The translations under genes were made by a program, and so were the position numbers. From Auanema rhodensis (Eukaryota; Nematoda; Chromadorea; Rhabditida; Rhabditidae): a stretch of DNA of 64,000 nt. This document shows, one piece after another, positions 9,918 through 20,151 of this stretch. Below the pieces are notes generated by a model that made no database searches, had not been told where the DNA came from, and worked only from the letters and a program-made list of their open reading frames with translations. Location of the stretch: NCBI GenBank assembly GCA_964057225.1, contig OZ059896.1:15512501-15576500 (forward strand). Reading direction: 5' to 3'. Position 1 is the first letter of the stretch. Each line of letters opens with the position of its first letter.

Positions 9918-10058
9918 AGCTTTGCGCAGTGGCGATAACGTGACCAATGAGGCTTTGCCGAGGTGCGTTTATTGCTGGTTGAAAACTTTTCCCAATTACC
10001 CGCGATATTCCCTGAAACATGGGTGATATACGCAATTTTTGAATGCCTGATAAGGCTG
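9918..10058 (+). ncRNA. U4: U4 snRNA gene
   Basis: Full-length consensus copy. Confidence 0.93.
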
Positions 10059-10160
10059 ATTAGCATATTATGGAAGAATGTTCCACGTGAAATGACGTCA
10101 TTTCTCAAAACCAAATTAGAAGGAACGGTTGCACTCCATACATATTCCGAAAAGAAAGGT

Positions 10161-10231
10161 AAGTCAAGCAATGTTGGGCCCGGTTAGTACTTGGATCGGA
10201 GACGTCTTGGGAATCCCGGGTGCCGTAAGCT
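10161..10231 (+). pseudogene. 5S rRNA pseudogene, 5' 48 nt deleted
   Basis: Same GGTAAG/TCAAGC junction as the copy at 8275. Confidence 0.9.
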
Positions 10232-10341
10232 TTTTCCTTTTTCTCATATTATGGAAGAATGTTCCACGTGAAATGACGTCATTTCTCAAAACCAAATTAG
10301 AAGGAACGGTTGCACTCCATACATATTCCGAAAAGAAAGGT

Positions 10342-10412
10342 AAGTCAAGCAATGTTGGGCCCGGTTAGTACTTGGATCGGAGACGTCTTGGGAATCCCGG
10401 GTGCCGTAAGCT
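10342..10412 (+). pseudogene. 5S rRNA pseudogene in a unit that lost U4
   Basis: Truncated 5S in a degenerate unit. At about 10247 the 5S 3' spacer (TCTCATATT) joins directly to the U4 3' spacer (ATTATGGAAG), deleting the whole U4 gene across a CATATT microhomology. Confidence 0.9.
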
Positions 10413-10514
10413 TTTTCCTTTTTCTCATATTTTCATATAGTTTATCATCTTTAGTTACCTATATGGTATACGGTTAACTAGAAATGCTTTTGTTTTCCGA
10501 GACAACTGTTAGTC

Positions 10515-10655
10515 AGCTTTGCGCAGTGGCGATAACGTGACCAATGAGGCTTTGCCGAGGTGCGTTTATTGCTGGTTGAAAACTTTTCCCAATTACCCGC
10601 GATATTCCCTGAAACATGGGTGATATACGCAATTTTTGAATGCCTGATAAGGCTG
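10515..10655 (+). ncRNA. U4: U4 snRNA gene
   Basis: Full-length consensus copy. Confidence 0.93.
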
Positions 10656-10784
10656 ATTAGCATATTATGGTAGATTGTTCCACGTGAAATGACGTCATTT
10701 TTCTCATGACGCGTCAATTTTCAAAACCAAATTAGAAGGAACGGTTGCACTCCATACATATTCCGAAAAGAAAGGTAAGCATTC

Positions 10785-10903
10785 GCTTACGACCATACCA
10801 CGTTGAAAGTACGCCATCCCGTCCGATCTGGCAAGTCAAGCAACGTTGGGCCCGGTTAGTACTTGGATCGGAGACGGCTTGGGAATCCCGGGTGCCGTAA
10901 GCT
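10785..10903 (+). rRNA. 5S rRNA gene
   Basis: Full-length consensus copy. Confidence 0.95.
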
Positions 10904-11004
10904 TTTCCTTTTTCTCATATTTTCATATAGTTTATCATCTTTAGTTACCTATATGGTATACGGTTAACTAGAAATGCTTTCGTTTTCCGAGACAACTGTT
11001 AGAC

Positions 11005-11145
11005 AGCTTTGCGCAGTGGCGATAACGTAACCAATGAGGCTTTGCCGAGGTGCGTTTATTGCTGGTTGAAAACTTTTCCCAATTACCCGCGATATTCCCT
11101 GAAACATGGGTGATATACGCAATTTTTGAATGCCTGATAATGCTG
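11005..11145 (+). ncRNA. U4: U4 snRNA gene, kink-turn variant
   Basis: Same CGTAACC and GATAATGCTG changes as the copy at 8938, marking a duplicated block. Confidence 0.88.
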
Positions 11146-11274
11146 ATTAGCATATTATGGTAGATTGTTCCACGTGAAATGACGTCATTTTTCTCATGAC
11201 GCGTCAATTTTCAAAACCAAATTAGAAGGAACGGTTGCACTCCATACATATTCCGAAAAGAAAGGTAAGCATTC

Positions 11275-11393
11275 GCTTACGACCATACCACGTTGAAAGT
11301 ACGCCATCCCGTCCGATCTGGCAAGTCAAGCAACGTTGGGCCCGGTTAGTACTTGGATCGGAGACGGCTTGGGAATCCCGGGTGCCGTAAGCT
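11275..11393 (+). rRNA. 5S rRNA gene
   Basis: Full-length consensus copy. Confidence 0.95.
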
Positions 11394-11494
11394 TTTCCTT
11401 TTTCTCATATTTTCATATAGTTTATCATCTTTAGTTACCTATATGGTATACGGTTAACTAGAAATGCTTTTGTTTTCGGAGACAACTGTTAGAC

Positions 11495-11635
11495 AGCTTT
11501 GCGCAGTGGCGATAACGTGACCAATGAGGCTTTGCCGAGGTGCGTTTATTGCTGGTTGAAAACTTTTCCCAATTACCCGCGATATTCCCTGAAACATGGG
11601 TGATATACGCAATTTTTGAATGCCTGATAAGGCTG
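11495..11635 (+). ncRNA. U4: U4 snRNA gene
   Basis: Full-length consensus copy. Confidence 0.93.
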
Positions 11636-11737
11636 ATTAGCATATTATGGAAGAATGTTCCACGTGAAATGACGTCATTTCTCAAAACCAAATTAGAAGG
11701 AACGGTTGCACTCCATACATATTCCGAAAAGAAAGGT

Positions 11738-11808
11738 AAGTCAAGCAATGTTGGGCCCGGTTAGTACTTGGATCGGAGACGTCTTGGGAATCCCGGGTGC
11801 CGTAAGCT
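11738..11808 (+). pseudogene. 5S rRNA pseudogene, 5' 48 nt deleted
   Basis: Founder deletion shared with 8275; lies exactly 1812 bp before the copy at 13550. Confidence 0.9.
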
Positions 11809-11910
11809 TTTTCCTTTTTCTCATATTTTCATATAGTTTATCATTTTTAGTTACCTATATGGTATACGGTTAACTAGAAATGCTTTTGTTTTCCGAGACA
11901 ACTGTTAGTC

Positions 11911-12051
11911 AGCTTTGCGCAGTGGCGATAACGTGACCAATGAGGCTTTGCCGAGGTGCGTTTATTGCTGGTTGAAAACTTTTCCCAATTACCCGCGATA
12001 TTCCCTGAAACATGGGTGATATACGCAATTTGTGAATGCCTGATAAGGCTG
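11911..12051 (+). ncRNA. U4: U4 snRNA gene, altered Sm site
   Basis: Same AATTTGTGA Sm-site change as the copy at 8032. Confidence 0.88.
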
Positions 12052-12153
12052 ATTAGCATATTATGGAAGAATGTTCCACGTGAAATGACGTCATTTCTCA
12101 AAACCAAATTAGAAGGAACGGTTGCACTCCATACATATTCCGAAAAGAAAGGT

Positions 12154-12224
12154 AAGTCAAGCAATGTTGGGCCCGGTTAGTACTTGGATCGGAGACGTCT
12201 TGGGAATCCCGGGTGCCGTAAGCT
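12154..12224 (+). pseudogene. 5S rRNA pseudogene, 5' 48 nt deleted
   Basis: Founder deletion shared with 8275; lies exactly 1812 bp after the copy at 10342. Confidence 0.9.
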
Positions 12225-12326
12225 TTTTCCTTTTTCTCATATTTTCATATAGTTTATCATCTTTAGTTACCTATATGGTATACGGTTAACTAGAAATGCT
12301 TTTGTTTTCCGAGACAACTGTTAGTC

Positions 12327-12467
12327 AGCTTTGCGCAGTGGCGATAACGTGACCAATGAGGCTTTGCCGAGGTGCGTTTATTGCTGGTTGAAAACTTTTC
12401 CCAATTACCCGCGATATTCCCTGAAACATGGGTGATATACGCAATTTTTGAATGCCTGATAAGGCTG
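12327..12467 (+). ncRNA. U4: U4 snRNA gene
   Basis: Full-length consensus copy. Confidence 0.93.
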
Positions 12468-12596
12468 ATTAGCATATTATGGTAGATTGTTCCACGTGAA
12501 ATGACGTCATTTTTCTCATGACGCGTCAATTTTCAAAACCAAATTAGAAGGAACGGTTGCACTCCATACATATTCCGAAAAGAAAGGTAAGCATTC

Positions 12597-12715
12597 GCTT
12601 ACGACCATACCACGTTGAAAGTACGCCATCCCGTCCGATCTGGCAAGTCAAGCAACGTTGGGCCCGGTTAGTACTTGGATCGGAGACGGCTTGGGAATCC
12701 CGGGTGCCGTAAGCT
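12597..12715 (+). rRNA. 5S rRNA gene
   Basis: Full-length consensus copy. Confidence 0.95.
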
Positions 12716-12816
12716 TTTCCTTTTTCTCATATTTTCATATAGTTTATCATCTTTAGTTACCTATATGGTATACGGTTAACTAGAAATGCTTTCGTTTTCC
12801 GAGACAACTGTTAGAC

Positions 12817-12957
12817 AGCTTTGCGCAGTGGCGATAACGTGACCAATGAGGCTTTGCCGAGGTGCGTTTATTGCTGGTTGAAAACTTTTCCCAATTACCC
12901 GCGATATTCCCTGAAACATGGGTGATATACGCAATTTTTGAATGCCTGATAAGGCTG
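12817..12957 (+). ncRNA. U4: U4 snRNA gene
   Basis: Full-length consensus copy. Confidence 0.93.
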
Positions 12958-13086
12958 ATTAGCATATTATGGTAGATTGTTCCACGTGAAATGACGTCAT
13001 TTTTCTCATGACGCGTCAATTTTCAAAACCAAATTAGAAGGAACGGTTGCACTCCATACATATTCCGAAAAGAAAGGTAAGCATTC

Positions 13087-13205
13087 GCTTACGACCATAC
13101 CACGTTGAAAGTACGCCATCCCGTCCGATCTGGCAAGTCAAGCAACGTTGGGCCCGGTTAGTACTTGGATCGGAGACGGCTTGGGAATCCCGGGTGCCGT
13201 AAGCT
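13087..13205 (+). rRNA. 5S rRNA gene
   Basis: Full-length consensus copy. Confidence 0.95.
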
Positions 13206-13306
13206 TTTCCTTTTTCTCATATTTTCATATAGTTTATCATCTTTAGTTACCTATATGGTATACGGTTAACTAGAAATGCTTTTGTTTTCGGAGACAACTG
13301 TTAGAC

Positions 13307-13447
13307 AGCTTTGCGCAGTGGCGATAACGTGACCAATGAGGCTTTGCCGAGGTGCGTTTATTGCTGGTTGAAAACTTTTCCCAATTACCCGCGATATTCC
13401 CTGAAACATGGGTGATATACGCAATTTTTGAATGCCTGATAAGGCTG
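13307..13447 (+). ncRNA. U4: U4 snRNA gene
   Basis: Full-length consensus copy. Confidence 0.93.
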
Positions 13448-13549
13448 ATTAGCATATTATGGAAGAATGTTCCACGTGAAATGACGTCATTTCTCAAAAC
13501 CAAATTAGAAGGAACGGTTGCACTCCATACATATTCCGAAAAGAAAGGT

Positions 13550-13620
13550 AAGTCAAGCAATGTTGGGCCCGGTTAGTACTTGGATCGGAGACGTCTTGGG
13601 AATCCCGGGTGCCGTAAGCT
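13550..13620 (+). pseudogene. 5S rRNA pseudogene, 5' 48 nt deleted
   Basis: Last of the six truncated copies; same junction and substitutions. Confidence 0.9.
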
Positions 13621-13722
13621 TTTTCCTTTTTCTCATATTTTCATATAGTTTATCATCTTTAGTTACCTATATGGTATACGGTTAACTAGAAATGCTTTTG
13701 TTTTCCGAGACAACTGTTAGTC

Positions 13723-13863
13723 AGCTTTGCGCAGTGGCGATAACGTGACCAATGAGGCTTTGCCGAGGTGCGTTTATTGCTGGTTGAAAACTTTTCCCAA
13801 TTACCCGCGATATTCCCTGAAACATGGGTGATATACGCAATTTTTGAATGCCTGATAAGGCTG
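13723..13863 (+). ncRNA. U4: U4 snRNA gene
   Basis: Full-length consensus copy; the following spacer lacks the 19-bp block. Confidence 0.93.
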
Positions 13864-13973
13864 ATTAGCATATTATGGTAGATTGTTCCACGTGAAATGA
13901 CGTCATTTTTCAAAACCAAATTAGAAGGAACGGTTGCACTCCATACATATTCCGAAAAGAAAGGTAAGCATTC

Positions 13974-14092
13974 GCTTACGACCATACCACGTTGAAAGTA
14001 CGCCATCCCGTCCGATCTGGCAAGTCAAGCAACGTTGGGCTCGGTTAGTACTTGGATCGGAGACGGCTTGGGAATCCCGGGTGCCGTAAGCT
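13974..14092 (+). rRNA. 5S rRNA gene
   Basis: Full length; GGGCTCGG substitution, also present in the partial copy at 19221 beyond element 1. Confidence 0.94.
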
Positions 14093-14193
14093 TTTCCTTT
14101 TTCTCATATTTTCATATAGTTTATCATCTTTAGTTACCTATATGGTATACGGTTAACTAGAAATGCTTTTGTTTTCCGAGACAACTGTTAGAC

Positions 14194-14334
14194 AGCTTTG
14201 CGCAGTGGCGATAACGTGACCAATGAGGCTTTGCCGAGGTGCGTTTATTGCTGGTTGAAAACTTTTCCCAATTACCCGCGATATTCCCTGAAACATGGGT
14301 GATATACGCAATTTTTGAATGCCTGATAAGGCTG
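14194..14334 (+). ncRNA. U4: U4 snRNA gene
   Basis: Full-length consensus copy, the last before element 1. Confidence 0.93.
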
Positions 14335-14379
14335 ATTAGCATATTATGGAAGATTGTTTCACGTGAAATGACGTCATTT

Positions 14380-14402
14380 AAAAGTCCAGTTGTCAAGCGA
14401 CA
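14380..14402 (+). repeat. Remnant of the 5' LTR end of element 1
   Basis: AAAAGTCCAGTTGTC followed by AAGCGACA matches the last bases of the LTR at 18896-19220 (AAAAGTCCAGTTGTCGACA). The rest of the 5' LTR is missing. Confidence 0.7.
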
Positions 14403-14404
14403 TT

Positions 14405-14423
14405 TGGCGACCACGGCAGGATT
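14405..14423 (+). promoter_or_regulatory. Primer binding site, tRNA-Arg type
   Basis: TGGCGACCACGGCAGGATT is complementary to the 3' end of an animal tRNA-Arg with CCA. It lies two bases after the LTR remnant. Confidence 0.65.
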
Positions 14424-14459
14424 GATTCAGTTGATTACTGACAAGGAAAGTTTAAAACA

Positions 14460-14550
14460 AAGGTTATATAGAACCGCCGGAGAAATAAATTCCGAAGAAC
14501 ACTGTGTTAAAGGTTATATAGAACCGCCGGAGAAATAAATTCCGAAGAAC
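14460..14550 (+). repeat. Short tandem duplication in leader of element 1
   Basis: The segment AAGGTTATATAGAACCGCCG ... CCGAAGAAC occurs twice, at 14460-14500 and 14510-14550, with a 50-bp period. Each copy is about 41 bp. Confidence 0.9.
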
Positions 14551-14650
14551 TCGTAGAAAATCCGAGTTGACAAGAAATCACTTGTCAAGAAACAATAAGA
14601 CGATAAAAATATCGCTGAATCTGAAATATCCATTGAGGAAGGCTAAAATA

Positions 14651-17086
14651 ATGTCCTCCGCTCAAAGATATATTCTCCAAATGGGGAGAGAATTAGAATT
14701 TTTGAATAAACTGAATTCTAAAGTTGAAAACTATAAGAAAATGACCTATTACTCTGAATTGTCTGAGCCGGTAAATCAAATAATTGCGCAAGAGAATGAA
14801 TGTGCAAGAGTTAAAAATTACTTGAATATTTAGGAGAATAAACTCCAATCAATTGAAACCATTGAAATTAATTTTCAAAGAGTTTGTGAGCTTTTAGAAG
14901 AAGAGCACCAAAAAGAATTAACCAAAAAATTTACAAAATTCGAAGAAGGTGAAAAAGGAGACATCCGTGGCAATGCCACGTTAATAATACTGGAATTAAA
15001 TGACAAATTGATATTCTTAAAAAATCTTATTGATAAAAACAAAGAAAAAATCAAAGATATGGAAATACAACTTGAATTACAACAACTTCGGGAAAGAGTT
15101 GAGTATACAGAAGAAAAAGAATATGAAAATTGTACAAACGAGGTACAAGAAAAACAAAACAGTTTACCCGATCAGGTAGTGCATGATCAGCATGTTAATG
15201 AAGTAAGACTGATTAACCAAATACTGCAAAGACCCATATTAAAAACTCCAACCTTTGACGGTACTCCGGAAAAATTCCCTTTATTCTGGGATAGATTCAT
15301 GAGAATGATTGATAACAATGAATCTTTCTCTATAAGTGAAAAAGTGAACTTCCTATGTGAGTCCTTATCAGGTGAAGCCGAATATCTTCTTAGGGGAATT
15401 CCCGGTACCGAAGAAAACTATAGGTTTATGAAAAATTGTTCGAAGGAAGAATATTCCTCATACTCTGTTGATACAGCAACGCTGATCAACAAGTTGAATA
15501 AGGTGCCAAAAGCTTCAAGACGAGCCGATAGTTGTGCTCAAACGCTAAGAGAGATAAAAGCTCTGCTGCGACAGATTCAAGCGGCGGGAGGATCTTTAAC
15601 CAAAGAGCTTTATGTTGCTACCGTACTCAATAAATTCCCATTTGAAATAATCAAAGATATTCACATCAAACAAAATTTTGAATGGTCCCACGAGAAAATC
15701 ATTGAACATATTTCGGCGCAAGTAAAACTACTACAGATGACTGAAAACACTGAAACACTGTATCTCAGTAACAATGAAAAAAGAAAAAATCCAGATGGTG
15801 ATCAAACTAAAAAACAATTTCGATTGAATGAAGTTAAAGATTTGAAACAAAGAAGGAATTGCGTTTTTTGCGCGAACAATTCACACAATAGCCATATGTG
15901 TCCTGTTGAAACAACGGAAAAAAGGAAAATTTTAAGAGAAAAAAGGCTATGTTATGTATGCTTTGCAGACAATCATCAAAGCAAAAACTGCACATGGCCA
16001 AAGTTTAAATGCAACAGCTGTCATGATGATCACAACATTTCAGTTTGTTACCAAAATAAAAGAAATCAGAATAGAAATGGAGTCATCACCAACATTTCTT
16101 TACAAAGGGGTAATGATGAAGAAAAGACTAGAAATAATCAAACAATCGTTCCCAAGAAAGCACATGAAGAACCCACAAGTTTAACCACAATTGTTGGTAA
16201 TCATGACGTAGAAAAAGGCCAAATAATTTTACGAACAGCAAAAGCAAATTTGTTCAATTACAATAGCGATAGTTATGAGAAAGTTAACATTATTTTTGAT
16301 GATTGTTCTCAACGTTCTTTTATCAGAGAAGATCTAGCAAAAAGGATGAAACTACCAGTTAAATCCAAACAAAGAAAAACATTTCATAGTATTGGAGGAA
16401 TGAAACATTCTCATGTTTCAAGTATAGTTAACACAATATTCTATACTAAAGAGAAAAATTTAATTGTAACTGAAATGCTCACTAAACCGAAAATCAGTTC
16501 CCACATATATAGTCCTTATCTTTCAAGGAAGGATTTGAGTTTCATTAAAGAAAACAATATTATATTAGCCAATACCGATACAAATGGGGAAGTTTTTGAA
16601 CCGGATGTTTTGATTGGACAAGATAGATTAAAATTGTTTGTAAAAGACAATGAAGAATTCAGACTTCCCTCTGATCTTTTATGTAAAGGATCTGTATTTG
16701 GAACTCTTATAAATGGAGAAACTAAACTTGAAAAAATTGTAACTCTGTGTAGCATTGAAGAGGAACAAAGTCATGAACCACCTCCAGAAACAAAACTGAA
16801 AGAACTTTTCCTTATCGATACTATTGGAATAAGCACCATAGTAGATAACAATGCAAAAGCAGAGAATTATCTTAAAGAATATAGTAAAGAACTATCCATT
16901 AAAGCCGGGAGAATTGAAGCTCCGTTTCCATTTAAAAATTATTTGAATAAATTGAAAAATAATAAATGGCCAGCTTTTCATAGATTTATGACATTATGGA
17001 AGAATCTACACTCTAATAAAGAACAACTACTGGATTCTTCTTACCACATCACGGAGTGTGGAGAAAAGAAAAAGCTCGACCTTTAA
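14651..17086 (+). pseudogene. BEL/Pao Gag-protease, degraded (element 1)
   Basis: The frame starts at ATG 14651, meets an in-frame TAG at 14831-14833 and continues in the same frame to TAA at 17084-17086. It has a coiled-coil-rich N-terminus; a gag core with FDG and FPLFWDRF near 15250-15300; three Cys/His knuckles at about 15860-16060; and an aspartic protease-like region at 16298-16309 that reads D-D-C-S rather than the usual D-[ST]-G. Compared with element 4, about 30 codons before the RT are missing near 17035, and the frame shifts there. This copy is non-functional. Confidence 0.85.
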
Positions 17087-17700
17087 GAATCGTGCTTGAT
17101 GCTTCAGCAAAACAAAAAAATAGTCCATCGTTGAACCAAGTTATGCATTCAGGCCAAACATTTATTCACAAAATTCATGATATATTAATAAAATGTAGAA
17201 AAAGTCCAATAATAATAACCTGCGACATTGAGTCAGCATTTTTACAAATAAGTATTAAAGAAGAGCACAAAAAATATTGTAAATTTTTCTGGATTAGAAA
17301 CGAAAATGAATCGGTAAATAAATATAACGTCATGACATACCAACTCAAACGGCTACCATTTGGTATAACAGCGTCCCCGGGTATATTAAGCATAAGCTTA
17401 GCTTGGTACCTCCATAATCATACCGACCCTTACGCTAGTCGCTTGCTCGATTCCTTATATGTTGACAATATAATTTTATATGCAAACAGTGTTGAAGAAG
17501 CTAAGATAAAATGCGAAAAAGCCAAGAAAATCTTACAAGGCATTTCTATGAATTTAAGAGAATTTATGAGCAACAATCCAAAAGTTACTGAAGATATGAA
17601 CAATGAAGACAAATACCCACATAATACTACCAAAATTTTGGGCTTAAATTATGATACAAAATTAGATTTATTCGTTCTTATACTTAAATTAAAGAAATTT
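17056..17700 (+). pseudogene. BEL/Pao reverse transcriptase fragment (element 1)
   Basis: The frame lies +2 relative to the gag frame. It shows RT motifs: the ASAKQ segment, a CDIESAF catalytic block (about 17221-17241), LPFGITASP, and Y-V-D-N at 17458-17469 in place of YxDD. RT homology stops near 17700, where unrelated exon-like sequence begins, so the fingers and palm are present but the connection, RNase H and integrase are lost. Confidence 0.85.
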
Positions 17701-17966
17701 GAAATCGATACGCACAGGAACATGTAGATGAGCTGCTCCCGAGTTGGCTCGACTCCATCCTCCGGATAAAGCTCATCGTCTGTCATCTGCAACAATACTG
17801 AGATAAAAAAAAAATAAAAAAAATAAAATAAAATAAAAAATAATAAGCTTACCGGGCCCTCCCGTATGCGATGAGTGTCCTGCGCCTTGCATCGTTCGCA
17901 TAGTTCATATGGACCGAGCTCGTCTTCTCCAATCTCCTCTTCAACCTGATACTGTAATTGTGACAT
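17700..17966 (-). pseudogene. Antisense two-exon gene fragment inside element 1
   Basis: On the minus strand, ATG at 17966 opens a 38-codon acidic exon (17966-17853) with a CERC motif, followed by GTAAG and a 66-bp AT-rich intron ending TTGTTGCAG. A second exon starts at 17786 and fuses into the RT remnant near 17700. A further TTGTTGCAG precedes the first exon, so more exons may have existed upstream. I do not recognise the protein. It may be a host gene piece captured by, or recombined into, the element. Confidence 0.4.
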
Positions 17967-17986
17967 CTGCAACAATTACAACTATA

Positions 17987-18424
17987 AAAATAAAAAATAA
18001 AAATAAAAAATTTTTTGAATCTAAAGAATACAATAGAAAAATTCAAGAGGGAAGTACAAAAACTTCATGAATACAATAAAAATTAAATTACTAATCACAC
18101 GTAGTACAGTAGTAAAAAATATAAACAAAGCAAAAATAGGTTATAAAATAATATAAAGAAAAGAAAATCACTACATATAGAAACAAATGCAACAGTTATA
18201 AACAAACAAATCTTTTTATCAAGATCTTCAATCTTTGATAACATCAAGTTTATTTATCCGAATAATATACATAAGAAGTAATCCTTTGTACAAGCTTTTT
18301 ATACATTGTATCCGTAAACACATACTATTCTACAATAAACTATGGGACGTTTATCATAAGTCAACCCACAGATGCGAACAAATATATAAAGAGGGAAACC
18401 ATTGTTTTTCTCAATTCAGTGCTA
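17987..18424. other. AT-rich gene-free stretch in element 1
   Basis: Poly(A)/AT-rich sequence with no coding signal that I trust. It ends just upstream of the small zinc-knuckle ORF. Confidence 0.5.
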
Positions 18425-18886
18425 ATGGATGAAATAACGTCCAATTCAAGTGAGAACACTTCCTTTGAGGAAGATCTCAAAAAATATTCTCATCTACCCA
18501 ACACCACTGCCAACCTAAGGCAGCTAATGGTTCTAGAGAAAAGGTTTTATGATAACCTCGCCAGCGCTGTCAACCACATTTCCGCGCGCCTGGACAACAT
18601 CAACAGCACACTGAATCTAAAGCTCGATAATTTAGCTGTTCAGACGGCTCCTAAAGCCTCCTGCATATTCTGCAACAAGCCTACAGCTGATGGCCATCGT
18701 ACAGCTGCTTGTCCGATTTACCCCTCGTCCCCAGAGCGTACCATACGCTTACACGAATTGGGACTATGCATAAAATGTTTAAACCCAAAACATTCAGCAA
18801 TGTGCGAAATATTCTGCTATAAGTGCAAGGCCGATACTCACCATGGAGTGGTCTGTGGTGACGTCAAACGTAAAAGATATACATAA
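18425..18886 (+). CDS. Small Gag-derived zinc-knuckle protein
   Basis: A 153-codon frame from ATG 18425 to TAA 18886. The N-terminus is predicted helical, and three Cys/His knuckles (CIFC...C, CIKC...C, CYKC...C) match the nucleocapsid layout of the BEL Gag proteins of elements 1, 2 and 4. It lacks protease and RT and stops 9 bp before the 3' LTR, where element 2 carries Env. It is either the remains of a second BEL gag joined by recombination, or a standalone Gag-like accessory protein. The frame is intact. Confidence 0.6.
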   Translation: MDEITSNSSENTSFEEDLKKYSHLPNTTANLRQLMVLEKRFYDNLASAVNHISARLDNINSTLNLKLDNLAVQTAPKASCIFCNKPTADGHRTAACPIYPSSPERTIRLHELGLCIKCLNPKHSAMCEIFCYKCKADTHHGVVCGDVKRKRYT

Positions 18887-18895
18887 TGCCGGGAA

Positions 18896-19220
18896 TGTCA
18901 CGGTCAACGTGAAAATACGTACTTTATTGCGTTAACGTTTTGTTTGTATTTTTTGGATTAACTCCACCCCCTTTAAACATCTGGTGCCTCCCTATAAAAG
19001 GGAGAACCAAATGGTTAAAAGTTTATGTCTCACCGATTTTGTATTGATTTTAGGATTTTCTAGGAAATTCTAAAATCAATCCACTTGTTCACTTTACTGT
19101 TGTTGCATTTGTTGAATAAACCTTTCTTCATTTAACTTGTCTTAACGCATAATACCGCACTCATACGAACCAACTCCATACTTGGACTGATACTTGGAGG
19201 TAAAAGTCCAGTTGTCGACA
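18896..19220 (+). repeat. 3' LTR of element 1
   Basis: Starts TGTCACGG and ends GTCGACA (325 bp). It has a TATA-like CTATAAAAGG near 18991 and AATAAACCTTT at 19135. The preceding bases GCCGGGAA resemble those before the 3' LTR of element 2 (CCCGGCAA). Confidence 0.75.
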
Positions 19221-19276
19221 GGGCTCGGTTAGTACTTGGATCGGAGACGGCTTGGGAATCCCGGGTGCCGTAAGCT
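19221..19276 (+). pseudogene. 5S rRNA 3' fragment
   Basis: Only the last 56 nt, starting GGGCTCGG, remain after the junction with element 1. Confidence 0.9.
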
Positions 19277-19377
19277 TTTCCTTTTTCTCATATTTTCATA
19301 TAGTTTATCATCTTTAGTTACCTATATGGTATACGGTTAACTAGAAATGCTTTTGTTTTCCGAGACAACTGTTAGAC

Positions 19378-19518
19378 AGCTTTGCGCAGTGGCGATAACG
19401 TGACCAATGAGGCTTTGCCGAGGTGCGTTTATTGCTGGTTGAAAACTTTTCCCAATTACCCGCGATATTCCCTGAAACATGGGTGATATACGCAATTTTT
19501 GAATGCCTGATAAGGCTG
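19378..19518 (+). ncRNA. U4: U4 snRNA gene
   Basis: Full-length consensus copy. Confidence 0.93.
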
Positions 19519-19647
19519 ATTAGCATATTATGGTAGATTGTTCCACGTGAAATGACGTCATTTTTCTCATGACGCGTCAATTTTCAAAACCAAATTAGAA
19601 GGAACGGTTGCACTCCATACATATTCCGAAAAGAAAGGTAAGCATTC

Positions 19648-19766
19648 GCTTACGACCATACCACGTTGAAAGTACGCCATCCCGTCCGATCTGGCAAGTC
19701 AAGCAACGTTGGGCCCGGTTAGTACTTGGATCGGAGACGGCTTGGGAATCCCGGGTGCCGTAAGCT
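19648..19766 (+). rRNA. 5S rRNA gene
   Basis: Full-length consensus copy; the only intact 5S in this segment. Confidence 0.95.
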
Positions 19767-19867
19767 TTTCCTTTTTCTCATATTTTCATATAGTTTATCA
19801 TCTTTAGTTACCTATATGGTATACGGTTAACTAGAAATGCTTTCGTTTTCCGAGAGAACTGTTAGAC

Positions 19868-20008
19868 AGCTTTGCGCAGTGGCGATAACGTGACCAATGA
19901 GGCTTTGCCGAGGTGCGTTTATTGCTGGTTGAAAACTTTTCCCAATTACCCGCGATATTCCCTGAAAGATGGGTGATATACGCAATTTTTGAATGCCTGA
20001 TAAGGCTG
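19868..20008 (+). ncRNA. U4: U4 snRNA gene, variant
   Basis: Full length; CTGAAAGATGGG substitution in the central stem-loop. Confidence 0.92.
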
Positions 20009-20137
20009 ATTAGCATATTATGGAAGATTGTTCCACGTGAAATGACGTCATTTTTCTCATGACGCGTCAATTTTCCAAACCAAATTAGAAGGAACGGTTG
20101 CACTCCATACATATTCCGAAAAGAAAGGTAAGCATTC

Positions 20138-20151
20138 GCTTACGACCATAC
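20138..20151 (+). pseudogene. 5' end of a 5S gene split by element 2
   Basis: The first 14 nt (GCTTACGACCATAC) are followed directly by the element 2 LTR. The gene resumes at 28480 with a repeat of CATAC. Confidence 0.92.

Larger units (their letters stand above)
6347..14379 (+). repeat. 5S-U4 tandem array, segment I
   Basis: Head-to-tail units each hold a 5S gene, a spacer of about 100 bp, a U4 gene and a spacer of about 130 bp, all on the + strand. Unit lengths are 490 bp, 471 bp (missing a 19-bp block around TGACGCGTCA) and about 416 bp (5S gene lacking its first 48 nt). From about 10342 on, the pattern full-full-truncated-truncated repeats with a period of 1812 bp. One degenerate unit at about 10247-10412 has lost U4 altogether. 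The segment contains 12 full 5S, 6 truncated 5S and 17 U4 genes. Confidence 0.95.
14380..19220 (+). mobile_element. Element 1: dead, rearranged BEL/Pao LTR element
   Basis: Holds a 23-bp remnant of the 5' LTR, a tRNA-Arg-type primer site, a broken gag-protease-RT frame related to element 4, an antisense exon fragment, a small zinc-knuckle ORF and an intact-looking 3' LTR. RNase H and integrase are missing. The left flank is the U4-5S spacer and the right flank starts inside a 5S gene, so the array was deleted or rearranged around it and no target duplication is visible. Confidence 0.8.
19221..20151 (+). repeat. 5S-U4 tandem array, segment II
   Basis: Two 490-bp units between element 1 and element 2. 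The segment begins inside one 5S gene and ends inside another. Confidence 0.95.
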
